Program-made: the position numbers and the translations under genes
In this document: positions 16,515 through 23,048 of the stretch, piece after piece
How positions within the stretch are numbered: position 1 is the first letter of the stretch
How the letters are laid out: each line of letters begins with the position of its first letter
Notes under the pieces: generated by a model
Seen by the model: only the letters and a program-made list of their open reading frames with translations
The model's database searches: none
Told to the model about the DNA's origin: nothing
NCBI GenBank assembly: GCA_026400355.1
Contig: JAPLPE010000037.1
Location: 62,001 to 126,000 of the forward strand
Origin: Rhodobacterales bacterium
GTDB lineage: Bacteria > Pseudomonadota > Alphaproteobacteria > Rhodobacterales > Rhodobacteraceae
Reading direction: 5' to 3'
Length of the DNA stretch: 64,000 nt

Positions 16515-17168
16515 CTACATTAATCGCAAGACCCCCACATACCCCAGCCAGAACCCGACCACGATCAGAACCGGTGGCAACAGATACCGGAATGACCAGT
16601 CCACCGCTGTCCGGACCCGCCCCAGCGACCGCTCTGCCCGGCCCCCGAACCAGACACGCATCGCAAGAAGCAGGACCAGCGGCGCCACATAGATCAGACA
16701 GTAGACGACGACCCACAGATACTCTCCGACCCGGCCCTCGGCCAGAAGCGGCGCCAAAGTGGCGGCGGCAAAGTAGGGCACCGCCGTCGGGGCGTCTGCC
16801 AACGTGCTTGCCACGGCAAAGGCCGCCGTCGCAGGCAGGGTCAGCCTGTCCGACAACGGCATCGCCCCGCCTCTGCCACCCGGCTTCACCCACGACCACA
16901 AGGCAAAACCGACGCAGCACAGCCCTGCGACGACCAGCGCCGTTCCCACGGCCCAAACCGGCAACAACGGAACAAGCGCAGCCAGAACCGCGGTCCACCC
17001 CTCGACCAGCATGATGCCGAAGGGGATATAGACCACCAGCGTGCCCAGAATGAACACCGTCCCCCGCGCCATCGGGCGGTCTGTGGTCAAAAGGTAGGCC
17101 ATCGCCGCAATGCTGAACGGGTTCAATGAATCGGCCATCGCGAGCCCCAGAAACGACAACTCCGTCAT
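16515..17168 (-). CDS. Polytopic membrane protein, GAP/LysE-like
   Basis: 217-residue integral membrane protein with about six hydrophobic helices. The N-terminus FLGLAMADSLNPFSIAAMAYLL carries the DSLNP turn seen in GAP (Sap-like) and cytochrome-c-biogenesis/LysE-type transporters, and the helix-2 FILGTLVVYIPFGIML block supports this. It is the first gene after the TetR regulator on the same strand, with a 28-base perfect-arm palindrome in the gap, so it is the likely controlled target, perhaps an efflux or small-molecule export protein. Substrate not recognisable. Confidence 0.72.
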   Translation of the reverse strand: MTELSFLGLAMADSLNPFSIAAMAYLLTTDRPMARGTVFILGTLVVYIPFGIMLVEGWTAVLAALVPLLPVWAVGTALVVAGLCCVGFALWSWVKPGGRGGAMPLSDRLTLPATAAFAVASTLADAPTAVPYFAAATLAPLLAEGRVGEYLWVVVYCLIYVAPLVLLLAMRVWFGGRAERSLGRVRTAVDWSFRYLLPPVLIVVGFWLGYVGVLRLM

Positions 17169-17214
17169 GACAGCACATGGACGGAGGAATGGGCGAACGG
17201 CGGCATCGGCGTCT

Positions 17215-17242
17215 CCTAATTAGAACGTTCGCTCTAATTAGG
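17215..17242. promoter_or_regulatory. Palindromic operator upstream of the GAP-like gene
   Basis: Two perfect 10-base arms, CCTAATTAGA (17215-17224) and TCTAATTAGG (17233-17242), flank an 8-base centre ACGTTCGC. The inner part resembles the TTAGAACG...CGNTCTAA type of TetR/AcrR operator. It lies 47 bases upstream of the start of the GAP-like gene and 17 bases past the end of the tetR gene, where binding would block transcription into the membrane-protein gene. The AT-rich palindrome stands out from its GC-rich surroundings. Confidence 0.75.
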
Positions 17243-17258
17243 TCCGCCGAAGCTATGT

Positions 17259-17876
17259 TCAATCCCTCCTGTCGTCTTTTGTTGTCACCCCCAGAACCGC
17301 CCCAATCGCCACACGCAAAGGGTCGGCCAGGGCCGCCGGATCACTCTCCCTATCCGCAAGCCGTCGCGTCAGGATGCCGTCCACCAGCGCCATCAACAGT
17401 CCCGCCACTGCCGCCAGATCTGTCTCCTTGGCAACAAGCCCGCGGTCCCGCAGCATGGCCAGCATCGCGACCACCTCTGCATGGGTCTGGCGGGCAAAAT
17501 CCTGCACAATCCCGGCCACCACCGGATTGCGTGACGCTTCGGCATAGATCTCGGTCGTCATCACCGGATCAAGGCCAAACTCCCCGGGCACCGGCTCTGC
17601 GATGATTGCCGCGATGATGGCCTCGACCGGATCGTCACGCGCAATCAGCCCGGCAACCGTTCGCGTCAACAGCGCGCGGTCGCGTGCAACAATCGCGGCA
17701 ACGATGTCTTCTTTGCTGTCAAAGTAATGGTAGAGGTTCCCGGGGCTGATCCCCGCAGCCTTGCAGATCGCCGCGATGCCCGCACCACGGAACCCCTCGG
17801 CCCGGAAAGTCACCAAAGCGGCGTCCAGAATACGCTCAATAGTCGACGCCGAACGCACCTGCCGGGCTTTCTGCAA
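17259..17876 (-). CDS. TetR/AcrR-family transcriptional regulator
   Basis: 205-residue repressor-type protein. The N-terminal helix-turn-helix is typical: ERILDAALVTFRAEGF...AAICKAAGISPGNLYHYFDSKEDIVAAIV (about residues 14-64). The C-terminal all-helical ligand domain resembles the TetR_C domain of BetI/AcrR-like members. It lies directly upstream of the GAP-like membrane gene on the same strand, with the palindrome 17215-17242 between them, so it probably represses that gene when no ligand is bound. Ligand unknown. Confidence 0.92.
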   Translation of the reverse strand: MQKARQVRSASTIERILDAALVTFRAEGFRGAGIAAICKAAGISPGNLYHYFDSKEDIVAAIVARDRALLTRTVAGLIARDDPVEAIIAAIIAEPVPGEFGLDPVMTTEIYAEASRNPVVAGIVQDFARQTHAEVVAMLAMLRDRGLVAKETDLAAVAGLLMALVDGILTRRLADRESDPAALADPLRVAIGAVLGVTTKDDRRD

Positions 17877-17933
17877 CTGAATGCCTCCCTCAGCCGCACC
17901 CGGCTTTCAGCGGCTGCTTACCGGCCAAACCCG

Positions 17934-18221
17934 CTAAAGGAACAGCGCCGCGTTGTTCCGTATGATGATCTCGAGAGCATAGATCGCGATCAGCGCCACG
18001 ATCGGCGACAGATCGATCCCGCCCATTGCCGGCAGGATGCGCCGGATCGGCCCATAAATCGGCTCAAGCAACCGATTCAGCCCATTCCAGACCTGCGCCA
18101 CAAAGGGTTGCCGGATATTGAGCACCTGAAAGTTGACCAGCCAGCTCATGATGAAATGAGCGAGGATAAAGAACCGGGCAATGCCGAGGATCAGAAGCAG
18201 GATTTCGAACAGTGATGTCAT
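17934..18221 (-). CDS. yggT: YggT-family membrane protein
   Basis: 95-residue YggT family protein with two transmembrane helices (about residues 5-27 and 70-90) and the conserved loop with LLEPIYGPIRRILPAMGGIDLSPI. Homologues are linked to cell division, ion tolerance or membrane-protein assembly, but a defined biochemical role is lacking. Length and motif are complete. It is separated from the tetR gene by 57 bases and is divergent from the thioesterase-like gene at 18362. Confidence 0.93.
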   Translation of the reverse strand: MTSLFEILLLILGIARFFILAHFIMSWLVNFQVLNIRQPFVAQVWNGLNRLLEPIYGPIRRILPAMGGIDLSPIVALIAIYALEIIIRNNAALFL

Positions 18222-18361
18222 AAAGGGATCATTCCTTGCGCAACTCCGGCATCAGGTAAGGGCCGTTGGCCAAAAGGGCAATCCCCTGACCCAGCGTCAG
18301 GATTGACCATTAGGTCACCCTTACGCAGGGTCCGCCCGCGCGCCAGCCTCCGGAGCCCAGC

Positions 18362-18901
18362 ATGTATCCCTTCGTCCGCATGACCTTTCAGCTTCTTCGT
18401 CATCGCAACGATCCGCCGCTTCCCCTGCTTGGCACCCATATCAGCCGGCACATCTGCTGGCCGTGGGATCTCGACTTCTGGGCCGAACTCAACAACGGCC
18501 GGACGCTCACCCTCTACGACATGGGCCGCCTGCCGCTCGCCTCTCGGAACGGTCTGTCGAAAACCGTGCAGGCCAATGGCTGGGGCATGGCCGTCGCCGG
18601 GGCAAGCATCCGTTTTCGCCGCCGCGTCAGGGCCTTCGACCGCATCACGATGAAAAGCCGCGGCGTCGGCTGGGACTCACGCTTTCTCTACATCGAACAA
18701 AGCATGTGGAAATCCGATGGCGAATGCGCCAGCCACGCGCTCATCCGCATGGCCATCACCGGCCCCAAAGGCATCGTGAACCCCGCCGATGCCGCACGTC
18801 ACATGGATGAAGACCCGGTCTCGCCCCCGCTACCCGACTGGGTCGCGGCATGGTCCGACGCCGATGCCAAACGCCCCTGGCCCCCGATGGCCGGGGCATA
18901 A
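18362..18901 (+). CDS. Acyl-CoA thioesterase-like hotdog protein (THEM6/YbgC-type)
   Basis: 179-residue single-domain protein of the 4HBT-like thioesterase group related to THEM6. Seen motifs are DLDFWAELNNGRTLTLYDMGRLPL near residues 36-59, with the aspartate-containing turn where a catalytic acid sits in hotdog thioesterases, and the central strand RRRVRAFDRITMKSR. It is presumably soluble and hydrolyses an acyl thioester. It is followed after 68 bases by the UMF1 transporter on the same strand. The substrate cannot be predicted. Confidence 0.8.
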   Translation: MYPFVRMTFQLLRHRNDPPLPLLGTHISRHICWPWDLDFWAELNNGRTLTLYDMGRLPLASRNGLSKTVQANGWGMAVAGASIRFRRRVRAFDRITMKSRGVGWDSRFLYIEQSMWKSDGECASHALIRMAITGPKGIVNPADAARHMDEDPVSPPLPDWVAAWSDADAKRPWPPMAGA

Positions 18902-18969
18902 GGCCAAACCATGCCTTGCCAGCAGCCCCGCTTTCCGGCTTTGATCGGTGCAAAACAGGGGGCAGGGGC

Positions 18970-20361
18970 ATGCTGAGCCAAAAGAAGCGTATCTGGGGCT
19001 GGATGTTCTTTGACTGGGCCCAGCAGCCCTATGCGACATTGGGGCTCACCTTCATCTTCGGCCCCTTTTTCGCCTCGGTCGCCGCAACCTATTTCATCAG
19101 TCAGGGTCTCGACGCAACGGCAGCGGGGGCCCAATCGCAAAGCCTCTGGTCCCTTGGCCAGACCATCTCGGGCCTCTTCATCGCCTTCACAGCGCCACTG
19201 CTTGGCGCATGGGCCGACGCATCGGGCCGCAAACTGCCGTGGATCTTCTGGTTCTCGGTCATCGTCGTGATCTGCGCGGCCTCGCTCTGGTTCCTCACTC
19301 CGGACGGCGCGCTCCTGATCCCGGTGCTTATCCTCTTCTGGTTCGGCTTCTTCGCCTCCGAATCCGCGCTCAACATCAATAATGCCATGTTGCCCTCGCT
19401 GGGTGACGAAAAGACCGTGGGCCGCATATCGGGCTCGGGCGGTGCCTTTGGATACTGGGGTGGTGTCCTGTCCTTGTTCATCATGCTCCTCCTTCTGGCC
19501 GAGAATGACGCCGGCAAGACCCTCATCGGCATCCCGCCCCTCTTCGGTCTCGACCCCGAAACGCGTGAAGGCACCCGTTCGGTCGGCCCCTTCATTGCGA
19601 TCTGGTACGCGGTATTCATGATCCCCTTCTTCCTCTGGTCGAGAGAGGACAAACCGCCCCGCACGATCCGCCCGACCATCTCGAAGGTGTTCTCGGAACT
19701 CGTTGTCACGTTGCGTGGCGTGTTCAAGCGCCGCAGCCTTGGTAACTTCCTGTTAGGCTCGATGCTCTATCGCGACGCGCTGAACGCGATCTACAGCTTC
19801 GGGGGCATCTATGCGGCACTGGTTCTGGGCTGGCACACGATTCAGATCGGCGTTTTCGGCATAATTGCCGCCATCGCGGCCGCTATCCTCACCTGGGTCG
19901 GCGGTCTGGCCGATCAGAAATACGGTCCGAAACCGGTGATCATGTTCACCTGCTGGGTCCTTGTGGGCGTGTCCATCGTCGTTGTCGGCATGTCGCGGGA
20001 AAGCCTCTTCGGCATCCCTCTGCCCGAAGGCTCGATGATCCCCGACATCATCTTCTACATCTGCGGCGGCCTTCTGGGCGGGGCTGGGGGCGCAAACTAT
20101 TCCGCTTCGCGCACCATGATGATCCGCCACACCCACCCCGACCGTCCGGCCGAATCCTTCGGCCTCTTTGCCCTCACCGGCAAGGCGACCGCTTTTCTGG
20201 CACCGGCACTCGTCGGCTTGTTCACATGGTGGACAGGATCGGTCCAACTGGGCTTTCTGCCGGTGATCGGCCTTTTCCTGATCGGGCTGTTCCTGCTACG
20301 CTATGTCGACAAGGATGGAGATCGAGCTGAATGGTCCGCATATTTGCCGCAATCGCGCTGA
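18970..20361 (+). CDS. MFS transporter, UMF1 family
   Basis: 463-residue major-facilitator protein of the UMF1/Atg22-like group. The N-terminal WGWMFFDWAQQPYATLGLTFIFGPFF is diagnostic for UMF1, and about twelve hydrophobic helices follow with a long central loop (REDKPPRTIRPTISKVFSEL) between the two halves. Start at 18970 is chosen because it precedes that motif by eight residues and a purine-rich site (cagggggcagggg) lies before it; an in-frame extension upstream would overlap the previous gene and lacks homology. Overlaps mepA by 31 bases in another frame. Substrate unknown. Confidence 0.9.
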   Translation: MLSQKKRIWGWMFFDWAQQPYATLGLTFIFGPFFASVAATYFISQGLDATAAGAQSQSLWSLGQTISGLFIAFTAPLLGAWADASGRKLPWIFWFSVIVVICAASLWFLTPDGALLIPVLILFWFGFFASESALNINNAMLPSLGDEKTVGRISGSGGAFGYWGGVLSLFIMLLLLAENDAGKTLIGIPPLFGLDPETREGTRSVGPFIAIWYAVFMIPFFLWSREDKPPRTIRPTISKVFSELVVTLRGVFKRRSLGNFLLGSMLYRDALNAIYSFGGIYAALVLGWHTIQIGVFGIIAAIAAAILTWVGGLADQKYGPKPVIMFTCWVLVGVSIVVVGMSRESLFGIPLPEGSMIPDIIFYICGGLLGGAGGANYSASRTMMIRHTHPDRPAESFGLFALTGKATAFLAPALVGLFTWWTGSVQLGFLPVIGLFLIGLFLLRYVDKDGDRAEWSAYLPQSR

Positions 20362-21242
20362 TCCTGTCGCTGGCGTCCTGCCAGACGGATTCCTCCGGCG
20401 GCGGCGGTGAAGCGACGGTCTCGACCCAGAACGCCGATGACACGCGGGTCGCCAAGTATCTCTTCGGTGCCGTGACCACGCCGTCGCCCGGGTCGTCCGC
20501 GCCCTACGGCTTCTATTCCGCAGGCTGTCAGGCGGGCGCACAGGCCCTGCCGGAAACCGGCCCCACATGGCAGGCCATGCGTCTGTCGCGCAACCGCAAC
20601 TGGGGCCAGCCTGTCCTTGTCGACTACCTTCAGGATCTGAGCGCATTTGCTGCGACACAGCCCGGCTGGGCCGGTCTTTATGTCGGCGACATGAGCCAGC
20701 CGCGCGGCGGCCCCATGGCCTCGGGCCACGCCAGCCACCAGATCGGCCTTGATGCCGACGTCTGGATGCTCCCCCCGCAACGCCTGAACCTCACCCGCGA
20801 GGAACGCGAATCCATCTCCTCGATCCAGACAGACCGCACCGACGGCGCATATACCAACTCCTCCTGGACACCCCAGCACGAGGCGATCCTCCGCGAAGCC
20901 GCGTCTGACCCGCGCGTCAACCGCATCTTCATTTTTGCCGGCGCCAAGGTGGAAATGTGCGCCAACGCCACCGGCGACCGCAGCTGGCTGCACAAGATCC
21001 GCCCCTGGTACGGCCATAACTTCCATTTCCACGTCCGCCTGAACTGCCCGCAAGGTGCCCGATATTGTGAAGGGCAGGATCCGATCCCGCCCGGCGACGG
21101 CTGTGCCGACGCCCAGCAGTGGGTCAATAACATCCTCAACCCGCCGCCGCCCGACCCGAACGCCGAACCCGTCGAACCGCGCGGACCTGTGACCATGGCC
21201 GACCTTCCCGGCCAGTGCCTCGACGTCCTCGGCAGCGACTGA
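20331..21242 (+). CDS. mepA: Penicillin-insensitive murein endopeptidase
   Basis: Zinc metallopeptidase of the MepA (M74) family that cuts D-Ala-meso-DAP cross-links in peptidoglycan. A lipoprotein-type signal (LILSLASC, Cys17) suggests attachment to a membrane. Metal-binding and catalytic elements are SGHASHQIGLDADVWM (about residues 125-140) and WYGHNFHFHVRLNCP (about residues 225-240), which contribute the HxxxxxxD and HxH ligands. Length 303 is normal. The start overlaps the UMF1 gene by 31 bases, so expression is coupled. Confidence 0.95.
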   Translation: MVRIFAAIALILSLASCQTDSSGGGGEATVSTQNADDTRVAKYLFGAVTTPSPGSSAPYGFYSAGCQAGAQALPETGPTWQAMRLSRNRNWGQPVLVDYLQDLSAFAATQPGWAGLYVGDMSQPRGGPMASGHASHQIGLDADVWMLPPQRLNLTREERESISSIQTDRTDGAYTNSSWTPQHEAILREAASDPRVNRIFIFAGAKVEMCANATGDRSWLHKIRPWYGHNFHFHVRLNCPQGARYCEGQDPIPPGDGCADAQQWVNNILNPPPPDPNAEPVEPRGPVTMADLPGQCLDVLGSD

Positions 21243-21247
21243 ACCCG

Positions 21248-22120
21248 ATGAAGTCACTGCTCCTCGCTGCCCTGATCTTCGGGGCAGCAGCCTTTCCCGC
21301 ATTGCCGGCCACGGCAGTTCACGCCGACTATGTCGGCACCTATGTCTGGCGCGAGAATGCCGGCTGGTTCGGCGGCCTCTCGGGGATCGAGGTGGACGAT
21401 GACGGCATCGGCTTTACCGCGCTGGGTGACCGCATCACGCTCCTGCGCGGCAGGCTCCAACGCAACGGCGACGGCGTCATCACCGGCGTCACACTCACGC
21501 AGAAAGAGACGCTCGTCGACAGCGAAGGCCGCGAACTGTCCGGGCGCCGTGCCGACAGCGAAGGTCTGGCCATCGCTCCGAATGGTAACATCTACATCTC
21601 CTTCGAAGGTCTGGCCCGTGTCCGTGAACAGGACGGGATGACAGGCACGCCCCATCTTCTGCCGTCCCACCCCGACTTTGACACGTTGATCTTCAACAGC
21701 GCGCTCGAAGCGCTGGCCATCGCCCCGGATGGCGCACTCTACACGATCCCCGAACGGTCCGGCAGGCCCGACCGGCCGTTCCCGGTCTATCGCTTCCGCA
21801 ACGGGACCTGGGACATCCCCTTCACCATTCCCCGCGACGATTCCTTTCTCAACTCCGGTGCCGACATCGGCCCCGATGGCAAACTCTACGTCCTGCAACG
21901 CGACTTCACCGGCATCGGCTTCCGCAGCCGCGTCCTGCGCTTCGATCTCGAAGGCCGCGGGGGTGAGGTGGTCCTCGAAACCTCCAACGGCACCCATGAC
22001 AACCTCGAAGGCATATCCGTCTGGCAGGCGCCCGATGGCCTTCGGATAACGATGATATCGGACAACAACTTCCGCTTCTTCCAGCAGACCCAGATCGTCG
22101 AATACCGCATCCCCGGTTGA
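21248..22120 (+). CDS. Esterase-like activity of phytase family protein (secreted)
   Basis: 290-residue protein with a Sec signal peptide (about residues 1-22, LLLAALIFGAAAFPALPATA) followed by one phytase-like beta-propeller domain (the 'esterase-like activity of phytase' family). Recognisable repeats include GIEVDDDGIGFTALGDR and SEGLAIAPNGNIYISFEG, and NLEGISVWQAPDGLRITMISDNN near the end. The start at 21248 is selected because the signal peptide begins there. It follows mepA by 5 bases and is probably cotranscribed. Enzymatic function is unproven; periplasmic phosphoesterase is plausible. Confidence 0.83.
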   Translation: MKSLLLAALIFGAAAFPALPATAVHADYVGTYVWRENAGWFGGLSGIEVDDDGIGFTALGDRITLLRGRLQRNGDGVITGVTLTQKETLVDSEGRELSGRRADSEGLAIAPNGNIYISFEGLARVREQDGMTGTPHLLPSHPDFDTLIFNSALEALAIAPDGALYTIPERSGRPDRPFPVYRFRNGTWDIPFTIPRDDSFLNSGADIGPDGKLYVLQRDFTGIGFRSRVLRFDLEGRGGEVVLETSNGTHDNLEGISVWQAPDGLRITMISDNNFRFFQQTQIVEYRIPG

Positions 22121-22175
22121 CCCTTGCCTGACGGGGGCGTAAGCGACACCGCCCTTTCAGCATCGGACCCAGGAC

Positions 22176-22805
22176 ATGCGTCTCCTCCCCGGCATCCTTG
22201 CCATGGCCCTCATCGTCGTGGCCTCCAACATCCTCGTCCAGTTCCTGATTCTGGACGGACTGCTGACCTGGGGCGCCTTCACCTATCCGCTGGCCTTCCT
22301 CGTCACCGACATCATCAACCGTGTCTACGGCCCCGGCCCCGCCCGCCGCGTCGTCTTTGCGGGCTTTGTCGCGGGCATCATTTGCTCGCTCATCGGCACG
22401 CAGGTCATGCTGGAACACGGCCCCACCGTGACCCTCCGCGTCGCCGTTGCCTCGGCCATCGCCTTCATCGCGGGCCAGCTCCTCGACATCACAGTCTTCA
22501 ACCGTCTCCGTGCGGGCAGTTGGTGGAAGGCCCCGCTCGCCTCCACCCTTCTGTCCTCTTCGCTCGACACGGTGCTCTTCTTCTCCATCGCCTTCTCGGC
22601 CACTTTCGCCCTTCTCTTCAGCGCCGATGCCAACGCCGCCGTCACCTGGGCACAAGAGGCCGCACCGCTTCTCAACTCCGGCCCGACGGTCCCCCTCTGG
22701 GTCAGCCTCGCCATCGCGGATTGGAGCGTCAAGCTCGCCATGACTCTCATCACGCTGGTGCCATTTCGCATCATTGTCGGGCAAATGCTGCACCGCGCAA
22801 ATTGA
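22176..22805 (+). CDS. yhhQ: Queuosine precursor transporter (YhhQ/DUF165 family)
   Basis: 209-residue inner-membrane protein of the queuosine precursor transporter family (vitamin-uptake fold), which imports preQ0/preQ1 in E. coli. Six hydrophobic segments and the typical FTYPLAFLVTDIINRVYGP motif (about residues 33-51) plus AGQLLDITVFNRLR (about residues 108-121) are present. No preQ1 riboswitch was recognised in the 55 bases upstream. It is the last gene before the small RNA locus at 22829. Confidence 0.92.
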   Translation: MRLLPGILAMALIVVASNILVQFLILDGLLTWGAFTYPLAFLVTDIINRVYGPGPARRVVFAGFVAGIICSLIGTQVMLEHGPTVTLRVAVASAIAFIAGQLLDITVFNRLRAGSWWKAPLASTLLSSSLDTVLFFSIAFSATFALLFSADANAAVTWAQEAAPLLNSGPTVPLWVSLAIADWSVKLAMTLITLVPFRIIVGQMLHRAN

Positions 22806-22828
22806 TCGCGCCGATGGTAGATTTTCTT

Positions 22829-22834
22829 TTGACA
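22829..22834 (+). promoter_or_regulatory. Putative -35 element of the small RNA/mini-ORF locus
   Basis: A perfect TTGACA lies 24 bases after the stop of the transporter gene, in an AT-richer stretch, and about 46 bases upstream of the strong Shine-Dalgarno site of the mini-ORF. A -10 at 17-base spacing (ACCTTC) is a poor match, as is common in Rhodobacteraceae, so only the -35 is called. Confidence 0.35.
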
Positions 22835-22892
22835 AACACAAAATCTGTGCCACCTTCCGCTCATCCGAAACCCATTGAAAGGAGGTGATCCA

Positions 22893-22949
22893 GTGTCAAG
22901 AAAGAGATTGGAGAAGTGCGTCGGGACAGCTTGGGGGATGATCAGCTAA
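22893..22949 (+). CDS. 18-residue peptide with perfect Shine-Dalgarno
   Basis: GTG-initiated ORF encoding MSRKRLEKCVGTAWGMIS. GGAGG ends seven bases before the GTG, ideal spacing, and the complement to the ribosomal 3' end is unbroken over about 12 bases, far stronger than at other genes in this window. The stop codon TAA lies inside the 9-base-pair hairpin that follows. The peptide is basic at the N-terminus with one Cys and one Trp. No function is known to me; it may be the true product or a translation-dependent switch for the RNA. Confidence 0.5.
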   Translation: MSRKRLEKCVGTAWGMIS

Positions 22950-23017
22950 GGCAGCCCTTGGCTGGAAGTTGCCCAGGTGGATGCGTCTAACCGACCCCAC
23001 CTCCTGAACTTTCGATG

Positions 23018-23048
23018 GGACCGTCCGAGACTGTCGGGCGGTCCTTTT
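23018..23048 (+). terminator. Rho-independent terminator
   Basis: GGACCG-TCCGA/TCGGG-CGGTCC forms a strong stem around a short loop, followed by TTTT (23045-23048). It ends the small RNA unit. The stop codon of the convergent membrane-protein gene (23047-23049) lies inside the T-run, so the hairpin may serve both strands. Confidence 0.85.

Larger units (their letters stand above)
22880..23048 (+). ncRNA. Self-contained small RNA / leader-peptide gene with paired SD and anti-SD
   Basis: Compact transcription unit between the queuosine transporter and a leftward membrane-protein gene. It begins with AAGGAGGTGATCCA, a perfect complement of the 16S rRNA 3' end, leading into an 18-codon ORF. A 9-base-pair stem (CAGCTAAGG 22943-22951 with CCTTGGCTG 22956-22964, tetraloop CAGC, one G-U pair) holds the ORF stop codon. 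At 22998-23005 stands CACCTCCT, which pairs exactly with AGGAGGTG at 22880-22887 and is itself the 16S anti-Shine-Dalgarno sequence. A terminator closes the unit at 23018-23048. I do not recognise a named RNA family. It could be a regulatory sRNA, a tiny peptide gene with autoregulation, or both. Confidence 0.6.

Noticed and set aside
22880-22893. Match to the 16S rRNA 3' end as an rRNA fragment
   Set aside because: The sequence is the complement of the 16S end, only about 13 bases long and without further rRNA similarity; it functions as a strong ribosome-binding site.
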